A program made the translations under genes and the position numbers. The notes below the pieces were generated by a model. The model saw only the letters and a list, made by a program, of their open reading frames with translations. It was not told the origin of the DNA and made no database searches. A DNA stretch of 64,000 nt from Bartonella clarridgeiae ATCC 51734 (GTDB lineage: Bacteria > Pseudomonadota > Alphaproteobacteria > Rhizobiales > Rhizobiaceae): assembly GCF_000518185.1 (NCBI RefSeq), contig NZ_JADC01000010.1:124001-188000 (forward strand), written 5' to 3'. This document shows, one piece after another, positions 8,891 through 16,721 of the stretch (positions are counted from its first letter, which is position 1; each line of letters opens with the position of its first letter).

Positions 8891-9661
8891 ATGTTAATTG
8901 ATACACATTGTCATCTTAATTTTGAGGATTTTCAAGATTTGAATGGAATTATTCAACGAGCTCTAGCTGCTAACGTTGAACGTATGATAACAATTTCAAC
9001 GCATGTGCATAAGTTAGATAGGCTTTTAGAAATTACACAGACTTATGATCAAGTCTTTTGTTCTGTTGGAACTCATCCTAATTATGTACATGAAGAACAA
9101 AATATTAAAGCTGAAGATCTTATTCATTTATCAAGGCATCCTAAAATTGTTGCATTTGGTGAATCCGGACTTGATTATCATTACGATTATTCTTCACCTC
9201 AAGAGCAAAAGAAAAATTTTACAGAACATATTATCGCTTCTCAAGAAACACAATTGCCTCTTGTAATTCATTCACGCAGTGCTGATCTAGATATGGAGCA
9301 AATATTGCGTGAGAAAATAAAAGAAAAATCTTTTCCATTTATCCTTCATTGTTACTCATCTGGCATGCAACTTGCTCATGCTGGTATTGAACTTGGTGGT
9401 TATATATCTTTTTCAGGTATTCTCACTTTCAAAAATGCTCTTGAAATTCGTGAAATAGCAAAAATTGTTCCTCATAAGCGCTTATTGATTGAAACAGATG
9501 CTCCGTTTTTAGCACCTGTTCCTTATCGTGGTAAAACAAATGAGCCATCTTTTTTGTGTCACATAGCCACTGTTCTTGCTAAAACTATTAATTTAAGCAT
9601 TGAAGAAACAGTACAAATAACAACACAAAATGCTTTTCGTTTATTTAGTAAAATGAAATAG
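8891..9661 (+). CDS. TatD-family metal-dependent hydrolase
   Basis: TIM-barrel metal hydrolase of the TatD (YcfH-like) family; some members have DNase activity. Metal ligands and family motifs are visible: DTHCHLNF at the N-terminus, GESGLDYHYD near residue 92, VIHSR near 132, LHCYSSG near 155 and ETDAPFLAP near 205. The length of 256 residues is typical. It sits between metG and an MBL-fold hydrolase with tiny gaps, an order conserved in many proteobacteria. The exact substrate cannot be told from sequence. Confidence 0.92.
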   Translation: MLIDTHCHLNFEDFQDLNGIIQRALAANVERMITISTHVHKLDRLLEITQTYDQVFCSVGTHPNYVHEEQNIKAEDLIHLSRHPKIVAFGESGLDYHYDYSSPQEQKKNFTEHIIASQETQLPLVIHSRSADLDMEQILREKIKEKSFPFILHCYSSGMQLAHAGIELGGYISFSGILTFKNALEIREIAKIVPHKRLLIETDAPFLAPVPYRGKTNEPSFLCHIATVLAKTINLSIEETVQITTQNAFRLFSKMK

Positions 9662-9669
9662 AACAAAAA

Positions 9670-10491
9670 ATGTCTGATCGATATCGTTTTACAATATTGG
9701 GCTGTGGTTCATCACCAGGAGTGCCGCGTCCTAATGGTGATTGGGGAGCCTGTGATCCAAATAATTCTAAAAATAGACGCTATAGAACTTCTTTATTAGT
9801 TGAACGAATTCATAAATCAGGAATGAAAACAACAGTCATTATTGATACTGGTCCAGATTTTCGTTCACAAATGATTAATGCACGTGTTAGTCACCTCAAT
9901 GCCGCTATTTATACGCATTTCCATGCAGATCATACTCACGGTATTGATGATTTACGCAGCTACGCTCTTGCACAAAAATGTTTAATAGACATTTATGCAG
10001 ATGCTTTTACGCTAAAACATCTTAATAAAGCTTTTGGTTATTGTTTTCAAACACAAAAGGGATCACATTATTCACCTATTTTAAAAGAAAATCTTATAGA
10101 TGAGAAGAGTGAGTTTAAAGTCCAAGGGCAGGGTGGAGCTATTACTTTTAATACGCATTTACAGATTCATGGTGCTACTCGTTCTTTGGGTTTTCGTATT
10201 GGTAATGTTGCTTATTGCACAGATGTTAGTGAATTTCCTGAAAAAACACTATCAGGTCTTATGAATTTAGATGTTTTAATTATTGATTCTCTTCAATTTA
10301 AACCTCATCCAAGCCATTTCTCAGTTGATCAAGCATTATATTGGATAGAATATTTTAAGCCAAAACGAGCTATATTAACGCATATGGATAATTCACTTGA
10401 TTACAATAATGTTGTAAATTATGTCCCAGCACATGTTGAACCAGCATATCAAGGACTTATCTTTGAAACAGATGTATTGATAAATAATTAA
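9670..10491 (+). CDS. MBL-fold metallo-hydrolase (PhnP/RNase Z-like)
   Basis: Metallo-beta-lactamase-fold hydrolase. The dinuclear metal motif is HFHADHTHGIDDLR (residues 81-94). The N-terminus ILGCGSSPGVPRPNGDWGACDP is typical of the PhnP-like group that includes cyclic-phosphate phosphodiesterases. Further ligands are in YCTDVSEF and the late ILTHMDNSLDY. Located 8 bases after tatD, it is the last gene of the metG run. Family assignment is firm; the physiological substrate is unknown. Confidence 0.88.
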   Translation: MSDRYRFTILGCGSSPGVPRPNGDWGACDPNNSKNRRYRTSLLVERIHKSGMKTTVIIDTGPDFRSQMINARVSHLNAAIYTHFHADHTHGIDDLRSYALAQKCLIDIYADAFTLKHLNKAFGYCFQTQKGSHYSPILKENLIDEKSEFKVQGQGGAITFNTHLQIHGATRSLGFRIGNVAYCTDVSEFPEKTLSGLMNLDVLIIDSLQFKPHPSHFSVDQALYWIEYFKPKRAILTHMDNSLDYNNVVNYVPAHVEPAYQGLIFETDVLINN

Positions 10492-10558
10492 ACGTAGATG
10501 TTTTATATAATAATCGCATAATATATATTATGGAACTTTTTAATTTAAGAGAATTATA

Positions 10559-11320
10559 TTATTTTTTATAATTTTTTGTACCTAATTCTGGGAAAAATTG
10601 CATAACAACACCAATACAATAAATGTAAAAACCAGTAATTGAAATTCCAACTTTAATCCAACTTGGAACATTTAGCTGATAAAAAAATGCAGCTATACCA
10701 AAACAGCACCATATAAGAAAGATTGGAAAATTAAGCATACGTAATCGGATAACTCTCACTGGATGTATAAAATAAATGGGCAAAAAAGACAAAATTGCCG
10801 ATAAAGAAATAATAATGAAAGCAATCCATTCTCCTGGTCTTACCACAAAAAGCATAAAAACCATCATATTCCAAACTACAGGAAATCCTTTAAAAAAATT
10901 TTCCTCAGTTTTCATTCCAGTATCTGCGTAGTAAATAGCTGATGAAATGACAATAATAGCACTTAATATAAATGATAATTTAGGATCCATAAAACCACTT
11001 TGATAAAGCGCAAAGGCCGGAACTAAAACATAAGTTACATAATCAATAATACTATCCAATATTTCACCAGACCATGTCGGAAGTATACATTTTATATCCA
11101 ATTTACGTGCAATTGGCCCATCGATTCCATCAACAAAAAGAGCAAGTCCGAGCCAAAAAAACATAGCAACCCATTCTTTTTCAGATGCAGATATCAGAGA
11201 AAGAAATGCCAAGAATGAACCTGAGGCTGTTAGTAAGTGAACAGAAAAGGCTTTTGCTTGCGATACTGTTATTACTCTGGGATATAATCTATCCCTGTTA
11301 ATTTTAATGTTAGGTTTCAA
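10559..11320 (-). CDS. pcs: Phosphatidylcholine synthase
   Basis: Integral membrane enzyme that condenses CDP-diacylglycerol with choline to make phosphatidylcholine, a pathway characteristic of rhizobia, Brucella and Bartonella. The CDP-alcohol phosphotransferase signature is present as DGIDGPIARKL, followed by SGEILDSIIDYVTYVLVP, giving the D-G-x2-A-R ... G-x3-D-x3-D pattern. About eight hydrophobic segments are visible. At 253 residues it is close to the family length. The gene is transcribed convergently with the MBL hydrolase and divergently from the hydroxylase gene. Confidence 0.93.
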   Translation of the reverse strand: MKPNIKINRDRLYPRVITVSQAKAFSVHLLTASGSFLAFLSLISASEKEWVAMFFWLGLALFVDGIDGPIARKLDIKCILPTWSGEILDSIIDYVTYVLVPAFALYQSGFMDPKLSFILSAIIVISSAIYYADTGMKTEENFFKGFPVVWNMMVFMLFVVRPGEWIAFIIISLSAILSFLPIYFIHPVRVIRLRMLNFPIFLIWCCFGIAAFFYQLNVPSWIKVGISITGFYIYCIGVVMQFFPELGTKNYKK

Positions 11321-11457
11321 AGTTTTTCTATCCTAAATTTAGAGTTCTTATTTATTTTCTCAAACGCTGTTATTTTATGACTGATATCTAAAAAGAGTAC
11401 AAGATATATGATTACTTTATTTATATCGTAATATTTATTTAGGTAATATAATAAGAT

Positions 11458-12735
11458 ATGACTTATTTGAAGATGTGTTATAATGAATTATTATCAAGAA
11501 AGCTTAGAACAATCGTGATATCCAAAAAAAATACGCATAAAAACATTGCTGTCATTGGTGCAGGTCAAATTGGCATGTTGGCAGCACTTAATCTTGCTCG
11601 TAAAGGCCATTCTGTATCTCTGATTGGTCCACATGCAAACGTAGATGAATTACGAACAACTACTATTATGATGCCTACAATCCATATGCTGCAAACACTC
11701 AATATTTGGAACACTATAAAACGTTATGCAGCAGCCTTATATTCAATTAGAATTATTGATATAACATCTCAGCTTGTACGAGCTCCTACCGTAAATTTTC
11801 ACTCGACTGAAATTGGCGAAAAAGCTTTTGGTTATAATGTACCTAATTTAAAATTAAACGACGCTTTAATCAATGCTATTAAATGCACACCAAATATTAT
11901 CAGGTTTTTTTCTTCAGCAAAATCCTTTGATCATCAAAAAGATCATATTTGCATTACTCTTGAAGATGATAAAGTTATTCAAACACCACTTATTGTTGCA
12001 GCTGATGGACGTCACTCTCCAACAAGAGCAGCCGCTGGAATTATTACCAAACAATGGAATTATCCACAAATAGCACTTGTGTCCAACTTTTTACATAATT
12101 TACCTCATCAAAATATATCAACTGAATTTTATACAAAAGACGGTCTTTTTACACAGGTTCCTTTACCAGGTAATAAATCTAGTCTTATATGGATTGTTAC
12201 CCCCTCTCGCGCTGAAAAAATTTTGAATATGAAATTAGAAGCAATTGCAAAAATGATTGAAAATCAAATGCAATCCCTCCTTGGTGAAATAAAAATAGAA
12301 ACTAAAATTCAAACATGGCCTCTTTTAGGTCTTATTCCTAATCTCTTCGCTGCTAAAAGAATAATTTTAGTCGGTGAAGCAGCCCATGTTTTCCCTCCCA
12401 TTGGTGCACAGGGATTTAATCTAGGAATGCGTGATATTCAAACTTTAGTTGATCTTATACCCGATGAAATATCTGCTGCTGATTTCAAAAAAATCACGAC
12501 GAATTATAATCAATATCGTAAATGTGATATATTTATTCGGAGTGGAACGGTTCATGCACTTAGCTATACTTTTCTCTCCAATCTGCTTCCTGTTCATATT
12601 TTACGCAGCGCCGGACTTGAATTGTTGCGTAATTGCTCACCATTACGTAATTTATTTATGCGAGAAGGAATGAATTATGGTTATGGCTTAAAAGCAATTG
12701 TGAGTATGTTTACAAAAAAATCACCTAATAATTAG
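11458..12735 (+). CDS. UbiH/UbiF/VisC-family FAD-dependent hydroxylase
   Basis: Flavoprotein monooxygenase of the family that hydroxylates the ubiquinone ring. An FAD-binding Rossmann motif appears as AVIGAGQIGMLAALNLARKG (about residues 31-50). A second FAD contact reads GEAAHVFPPIGAQGFNLGMRD (about 302-322). The 425-residue frame includes about 27 residues before the Rossmann fold. The true start could be the ATG at 11473 or another internal one, since no strong ribosome binding site precedes 11458. Which ring position is modified cannot be said from sequence. Confidence 0.82.
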   Translation: MTYLKMCYNELLSRKLRTIVISKKNTHKNIAVIGAGQIGMLAALNLARKGHSVSLIGPHANVDELRTTTIMMPTIHMLQTLNIWNTIKRYAAALYSIRIIDITSQLVRAPTVNFHSTEIGEKAFGYNVPNLKLNDALINAIKCTPNIIRFFSSAKSFDHQKDHICITLEDDKVIQTPLIVAADGRHSPTRAAAGIITKQWNYPQIALVSNFLHNLPHQNISTEFYTKDGLFTQVPLPGNKSSLIWIVTPSRAEKILNMKLEAIAKMIENQMQSLLGEIKIETKIQTWPLLGLIPNLFAAKRIILVGEAAHVFPPIGAQGFNLGMRDIQTLVDLIPDEISAADFKKITTNYNQYRKCDIFIRSGTVHALSYTFLSNLLPVHILRSAGLELLRNCSPLRNLFMREGMNYGYGLKAIVSMFTKKSPNN

Positions 12736-12931
12736 GCTGAATGCTGAATAATGAGAAAAATAAATAATAGAAATTAAGAAGTTCTGGTTCTCAAAACAAC
12801 CCAAACAAGGGCTAAGTATATAAGCATAATATTAAAAATAAAATAGCTAGGGAACTCGTTAAGAATAAAAGGGTTAAGTTAGTATGAAAGTAAATATTTG
12901 AAAGAATTATTTCAATCACAATGGTAACATA

Positions 12932-13279
12932 ATGAGATTAAATAAATTTTTGAGATCAATTATTCTTTTTATAATGATTGTTTGTATCTCCCCTATAGTC
13001 ATAGCAGCTGTACCAATAGAAGTTCATTATGATCCCTATTGTCAAACATCCAAGTATATTTCCTTTCAAAAAACCACCAAAGCAGGAAAAAACTCATTCA
13101 CTGCTTCACAAATCAGAAATCGCCTTATGGAAAATGGTTTTAAAAATATTAAACGATTACGTTTAGATGATAAAGGTATTTGGCGTGCTTTAGTAGAATT
13201 TAAAAAGCGTTATTTTCTTATATCAGTTGATTATTCTGGAACAATTAATATTCAAAATGAAAGAAAAAAATATGATTAA
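12932..13279 (+). CDS. Small secreted PepSY-like protein
   Basis: 115 residues with a signal peptide: basic start MRLNKFLR, hydrophobic stretch SIILFIMIVCIS, and a likely cleavage after VIAA. The mature part contains a PepSY-like unit: a helix SQIRNRLMENGFKNIKRL, then LDDKGIWRALVEFKKRYFLISVD and SGTI. PepSY modules occur in periplasmic proteins, often as inhibitors or sensors; the role here is not known. Its 3' end overlaps the start of the next gene by 8 bases, so the two are probably cotranslated. Confidence 0.7.
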   Translation: MRLNKFLRSIILFIMIVCISPIVIAAVPIEVHYDPYCQTSKYISFQKTTKAGKNSFTASQIRNRLMENGFKNIKRLRLDDKGIWRALVEFKKRYFLISVDYSGTINIQNERKKYD

Positions 13280-13562
13280 TTCGAAAACTTACAGCGATGT
13301 TAACTCAAGCAATTTTGCAAGAAATTCTTTGAAAAAGTTTTATCCTTATATTAAAGATTCGGCATTTATCGGAGCTCTCAATGGTAGCCTATCAGGAGCA
13401 CTTGCAGCAATTCTTGCGAATTATGGTTATATCGCTCTTCCAGGATTTGGCCCAATTATCGCAATAGGTATAAGCGTAGCACTTCCTGCTGGCATGATAA
13501 TTGGGATTACGATAGGATCAATCATAGGTATCATTATTAGTATTTTTTTCAGTTTTTTTTAA
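13272..13562 (+). CDS. Small glycine-zipper membrane protein, unknown function
   Basis: I do not recognise this gene. With the start at 13272 it encodes 96 residues; in-frame ATGs at 13257 and 13227 are alternatives inside the upstream gene. About 30 polar residues are followed by a long hydrophobic, glycine- and alanine-rich region. That region has GxxxG-type spacing (GALNGSLSGALAA, then GMIIGITIGSIIG) and a terminal run of Ile and Phe. This looks like two or three packed membrane helices of glycine-zipper type, as seen in some bacteriocins, holins and small envelope proteins. It overlaps the PepSY-like gene and ends about 320 bases before tRNA-Ser. Confidence 0.6.
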   Translation: MINSKTYSDVNSSNFARNSLKKFYPYIKDSAFIGALNGSLSGALAAILANYGYIALPGFGPIIAIGISVALPAGMIIGITIGSIIGIIISIFFSFF

Positions 13563-13864
13563 GTAATGTGTATACCTTGTAATAATTGATTTTTTTTAAG
13601 TTTTGTGATAAATAGAAAATTTTAATTACTTACATATAATACTTAGTAACGAAGCTGGAGTGCTGGAGCAGGAATATGGTAGTCATCAGAGATGAACATC
13701 AAAAATATATTCACCTCTTATAACTTTAAATTATAGCTCTTTTCTGATAATAGTAATATTATTTTATCGATAATTTTTATTCATTTTGACAAAAATATTA
13801 ATTTAATTAAAACGCTTAAATTCAATTTTAGGTTATTGACCTTTTAAAAGAACCTTGTAAAAAG

Positions 13865-13870
13865 TATAAT
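13865..13870 (+). promoter_or_regulatory. Putative -10 box of tRNA-Ser
   Basis: A perfect TATAAT lies 14 bases before the tRNA. A TTGACC at 13836-13841 is too far away (23 bases) to be an ideal -35, so the upstream element is uncertain. Confidence 0.4.
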
Positions 13871-13883
13871 TGTATTTATTTTT

Positions 13884-13973
13884 GGAGGGGTGGTCGAGTG
13901 GTTTAAGGCACCGGTCTTGAAAACCGGCGTGCAGGGAGCTGTACCGTGGGTTCGAATCCCACCCCCTCCGCCA
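13884..13973 (+). tRNA. tRNA-Ser (anticodon TGA)
   Basis: 90 bases, a type II tRNA with a long variable arm. The acceptor stem GGAGGGG pairs with CCCCTCC, followed by discriminator G and an encoded CCA. The anticodon stem CCGGT/ACCGG holds the loop CTTGAAA, giving TGA. The 3' end is repeated at 14895-14910, indicating that this gene was an integration site. Confidence 0.97.
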
Positions 13974-13974
13974 T
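13959..13974 (+). repeat. Attachment-site-like direct repeat, tRNA copy
   Basis: The 16 bases CCACCCCCTCCGCCAT at the tRNA-Ser 3' end recur exactly at 14895-14910. A duplicated tRNA 3' end is the usual footprint of site-specific integration by a tyrosine recombinase. Confidence 0.7.
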
Positions 13975-14257
13975 ACATCAATAAAATCAATGAGTTACAT
14001 ATTGTAGCTTTTTGATGGTTCATTTTCGTATCAATAGCGAGGATCTTGGTATGTTTCATTCTTTGAGATGGCTCAATTTATAACAAGTTCTAATTCTTTA
14101 AGACCGATTGTTTTAGATGAGCAAAAACATCGTGTAGAGAGTTTCTATGGGGATTATCAGATCAAGAACCAAGAAACATAAAATGAGTACTCCCCTCCCC
14201 ACTTCATATAATGAAACACTTATTTTCAAATTTTGGTAGGTCGTAGCTATCGTTTTT

Positions 14258-14465
14258 CTAGCTATGTTTCCACCCACACAAGCGCTCACCCTGTTTATTA
14301 TGCTTTAAGATATCTCTTGCTAAATCAGAGCTGATTGCCTGAAGATCTTGCTGTTTTAGATAAATTGGCAACCAACCAACACAAGAAGCGTGCTTATTTA
14401 TTTATCTCGTAACCAGAGAGAAAGCTCAGCACGCACATCAGCATCACTTTTCTTGTTAATTTCAT
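14258..14465 (-). pseudogene. Broken Rz1-like (outer spanin-type) phage gene
   Basis: Starts at an ATG (14465) inside the preceding gene, in another frame: MKLTRKVMLMCVLSFLSGYE. This is a signal-like start ending in LSGY where a lipobox would have Cys. A tandem AATA duplication near 14397-14404 brings in a stop. After the frameshift the reading continues as CVGWLPIYLKQQDLQAISS and ends with LCGWKHS and a stop at 14260. Position, nesting and signal suggest an outer-spanin-type lysis protein. The family call is tentative. Confidence 0.5.
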
Positions 14466-14578
14466 TTTCTATTTTTTTGTTTTTGCTGCTCAACTCTTTT
14501 GCCGAAATAAAAAGCTCTTGTGACAGAGATCAAAAAAGCTGCTAAAGCCGCCACCGTTATCATCAAACGTCTTTTCAT
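14398..14578 (-). pseudogene. Broken small phage membrane protein (inner spanin-like)
   Basis: Starts with MKRRLMITVAALAAFLIS, a single N-terminal membrane helix, then YFGKRVEQQKQK. One extra base in a run of seven A near 14472-14478 causes an early stop. Skipping it restores IENEINKKSDADVRAELS and WLRDK, then a stop at 14400. The complete product would have about 60 residues. An N-terminal helix, a charged helical tail and an overlapping lipoprotein-like frame resemble a phage Rz/Rz1 pair, although this one is short. Confidence 0.5.
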
Positions 14579-14894
14579 CCACAAAATCATAAGCGTTGTT
14601 CATGAAAGCGCTTAGCAATGAACATTTATGGTCTAAAGGGGCTTTGGCTCTTTTTTTGGGCTTGGTGGTTTATTAGCAGGCAATAGTTCCATCCAATGGG
14701 CTTAGCAACAATTATGGTTTTTTAGCTGCCTGTTGTGGGATAAGTTTTTGCGGAACCGTTTTATAAAATAATTTCGAGCCTTTCTAAAAGAAAGATAAAA
14801 TCCTATTCCCGTACATTTATTTTATGTCCCTAACACCTTAAAAAAAGATAAGTAAAATCAAAGCACTAATTACATGAATTTAGGGATTCAAAAT

Positions 14895-14910
14895 CCACCC
14901 CCTCCGCCAT
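14895..14910 (+). repeat. Attachment-site-like direct repeat, distal copy
   Basis: Exact 16-base copy of the tRNA-Ser 3' end including CCA, 936 bases downstream. The preceding bases (GGGATTCAAAAT) look like a mutated T-arm, so the original repeat was probably longer. Confidence 0.7.
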
Positions 14911-14963
14911 TAGTGTTTTTGTTTTTAAATGATATACCCAAAAGGAGAGAATCAATCAGATAA

Positions 14964-14985
14964 GCCCTTGCTCAATTGGTAGAGG
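14964..14985 (+). other. Possible tRNA 5'-half fragment
   Basis: GCCCTTGCTCAATTGGTAGA resembles the 5' half (acceptor strand plus D-arm) of a tRNA. It is close to the tRNA-Thr of this window with three bases missing. No anticodon arm or T-arm follows, so it is not a functional tRNA. Confidence 0.3.
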
Positions 14986-15072
14986 TGATGTAGCACGTAT
15001 AAACTGGGGTATTATTGCGGTATTATTAAATAATAAACCGTTCTTGTTATGTTATAAATCTAATTCTCTGTT

Positions 15073-15474
15073 TTAGTACCATCCGACAGCAATTTGTGCT
15101 TCTTCTGACATACATTCAGGTGTCCAAGGAGGATCAAATGTCATGATCACTTCAACACTTAGGACGCCTTCAACTGCGCTTACAGCATTTTCCACCCAGC
15201 CTGGCATCTCACCTGCAACAGGGCATCCAGGGGCTGTAAGTGTCATTTCAATTTTCACTGAACGATCATCTTCAATATCAATCCGATAAATCAATCCTAA
15301 TTCATAAATATCAGCAGGTATTTCCGGATCGTAGACTGTTTTAAGAGCAGTAATAATATCACTTGTCAGACGATTAATTTCATCTTCTGGAATTACTGAT
15401 AAACAAGATTTTTTCTCTTCACCTTCTATACCAACAGGTTCAGCCGAATGACATTTTTTAATTAATCTAACCAT
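15073..15474 (-). CDS. sufT: SufT-like Fe-S assembly protein (MIP18/DUF59 family)
   Basis: 133-residue protein of the MIP18 (DUF59) family that assists Fe-S cluster maturation. The domain starts at about residue 35 with the conserved AL..VYDPEIPADIYELGLIY. The key LTAPGCPVAGEMPGW segment carries the conserved cysteine, and the protein ends with VIMTFDPPWTP and M-SEEA. An AAGGAT ribosome binding site lies inside the end of sufS, and the start overlaps sufS by 8 bases. It is the last gene of the suf operon. Confidence 0.9.
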   Translation of the reverse strand: MVRLIKKCHSAEPVGIEGEEKKSCLSVIPEDEINRLTSDIITALKTVYDPEIPADIYELGLIYRIDIEDDRSVKIEMTLTAPGCPVAGEMPGWVENAVSAVEGVLSVEVIMTFDPPWTPECMSEEAQIAVGWY

Positions 15475-16711
15475 TAAAAAATATCCTTGCTCTTTCTAAT
15501 GCTTCAACCAATTGATCGATATCTTCGCGATTACTATACATTGCTAATGATGCACGACAGATCGATGTCAACCCCAAATGTCGCAATAAAGGCTGTGCAC
15601 AATGTGTTCCTGCACGTATAGCAACTCCCTGTCGATCAGCAAACATAGCAACATCATGTGCATGGATACCTTCAAGCTCAAAGGATATAATAGCACCTTT
15701 GTTAAGGGCACGTCCATAGATACGTAATGACTGGACTGATTCAAGGCTTTCATGAGCATAATTTAAAAGTGCCATTTCATGTGTATAAATAGCATCTCTA
15801 TCCTTTTCTTTTATATAATCGATAGCTGCTGCTAACCCAATAGCCTCAACTATGGGAGGAGTGCCAGCTTCAAAACGATATGGAGGAGCATTATAATAAA
15901 CCTTATCAAGTGTTACCTCCTCAAGCATTTGTCCTCCGCCCTGAAAAGGACGCATTTCTTCTAGCCGACATTTTTTACCATAAAGAACACCAATACCTGT
16001 AGGGCCATAAATTTTATGACCAGTAAAAACATACCAATCACAGTCAAGATCTTGCATATCAACTGTTAAATGTGCAGCTCCTTGAGAACCATCAACAAGA
16101 ACAGGAATAGCATTTTGATGTGCTAACTTAACTATTTCTTTAATAGGAGACACGCTTCCCAATATATTGGACATATGTGTAATAGCAACAAGACGTGTTC
16201 TATCACTTAAAGCTCTTTGAAAATCTTCAATATGTAAAGCACCATCCTCATCAACTGGTACAAAAATAAGCTTCACACCTTTCTGTTCACGAATAAAATG
16301 CCAAGGAATAATATTTGAATGATGCTCCATAATAGTGAGAATAATTTCATCACCTTCATTTAATTTAGACATCCCCCAACCATAAGCTACAGTGTTAATA
16401 GCTTCTGTTGCGCCTTTCGTAAAGACAATTTCTTCGACTATTTGAGCGTTTAAAAAAGCCCGAACTGTTTCACGGGCATCTTCATAAAATTGTGTTGCTG
16501 TATTTGATAAAGAATGCATTCCTCGATGTACATTAGCATAATGATATCGATAAAAATTATCCATGACATTAAGAACTGATAGCGGTTTTTGAGCAGAAGC
16601 TCCGCTATCAAGATAAGCTAATCGCTTACCATAAATATTATTTTGCAAAATAGGAAAATCACATCGAATTTCTTCTACATTATAATTCAACGTTTTTACA
16701 TTATTTTCCAT
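15467..16711 (-). CDS. sufS: Cysteine desulfurase SufS
   Basis: PLP enzyme that removes sulfur from cysteine for cluster assembly on the SufBCD scaffold. The PLP lysine is K233 in TGHKIYGPTGIG, and the catalytic cysteine is C371 in RAGTHCAQPLL. The GTHC context and the 414-residue length are typical of group II (SufS) enzymes. The ribosome binding site AAGG precedes the start. The gene lies 10 bases after sufD. Confidence 0.95.
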   Translation of the reverse strand: MENNVKTLNYNVEEIRCDFPILQNNIYGKRLAYLDSGASAQKPLSVLNVMDNFYRYHYANVHRGMHSLSNTATQFYEDARETVRAFLNAQIVEEIVFTKGATEAINTVAYGWGMSKLNEGDEIILTIMEHHSNIIPWHFIREQKGVKLIFVPVDEDGALHIEDFQRALSDRTRLVAITHMSNILGSVSPIKEIVKLAHQNAIPVLVDGSQGAAHLTVDMQDLDCDWYVFTGHKIYGPTGIGVLYGKKCRLEEMRPFQGGGQMLEEVTLDKVYYNAPPYRFEAGTPPIVEAIGLAAAIDYIKEKDRDAIYTHEMALLNYAHESLESVQSLRIYGRALNKGAIISFELEGIHAHDVAMFADRQGVAIRAGTHCAQPLLRHLGLTSICRASLAMYSNREDIDQLVEALERARIFFNG

Positions 16712-16721
16712 TTTTTCTGCC

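Larger units (their letters stand above)
13974..14910. mobile_element. Remnant of an integrated prophage-like element at tRNA-Ser
   Basis: About 0.94 kb bounded by tRNA-Ser and a second copy of its 3' end. It contains two overlapping broken minus-strand genes with lysis-gene character (14258-14578). Further short minus-strand fragments lie at about 14640-14760, for example a Pro/Lys-rich frame ending in KKEPKP. No integrase is left. The element has lost nearly all of its genes; its original identity is inferred only from the att-like repeat and the broken genes. Confidence 0.6.

Noticed and set aside
13844-14059. 71-codon minus-strand frame containing GGGIRTHGTAPCTPVFKTGA
   Set aside because: This is the antisense translation of tRNA-Ser. 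It is a well-known spurious protein in databases.
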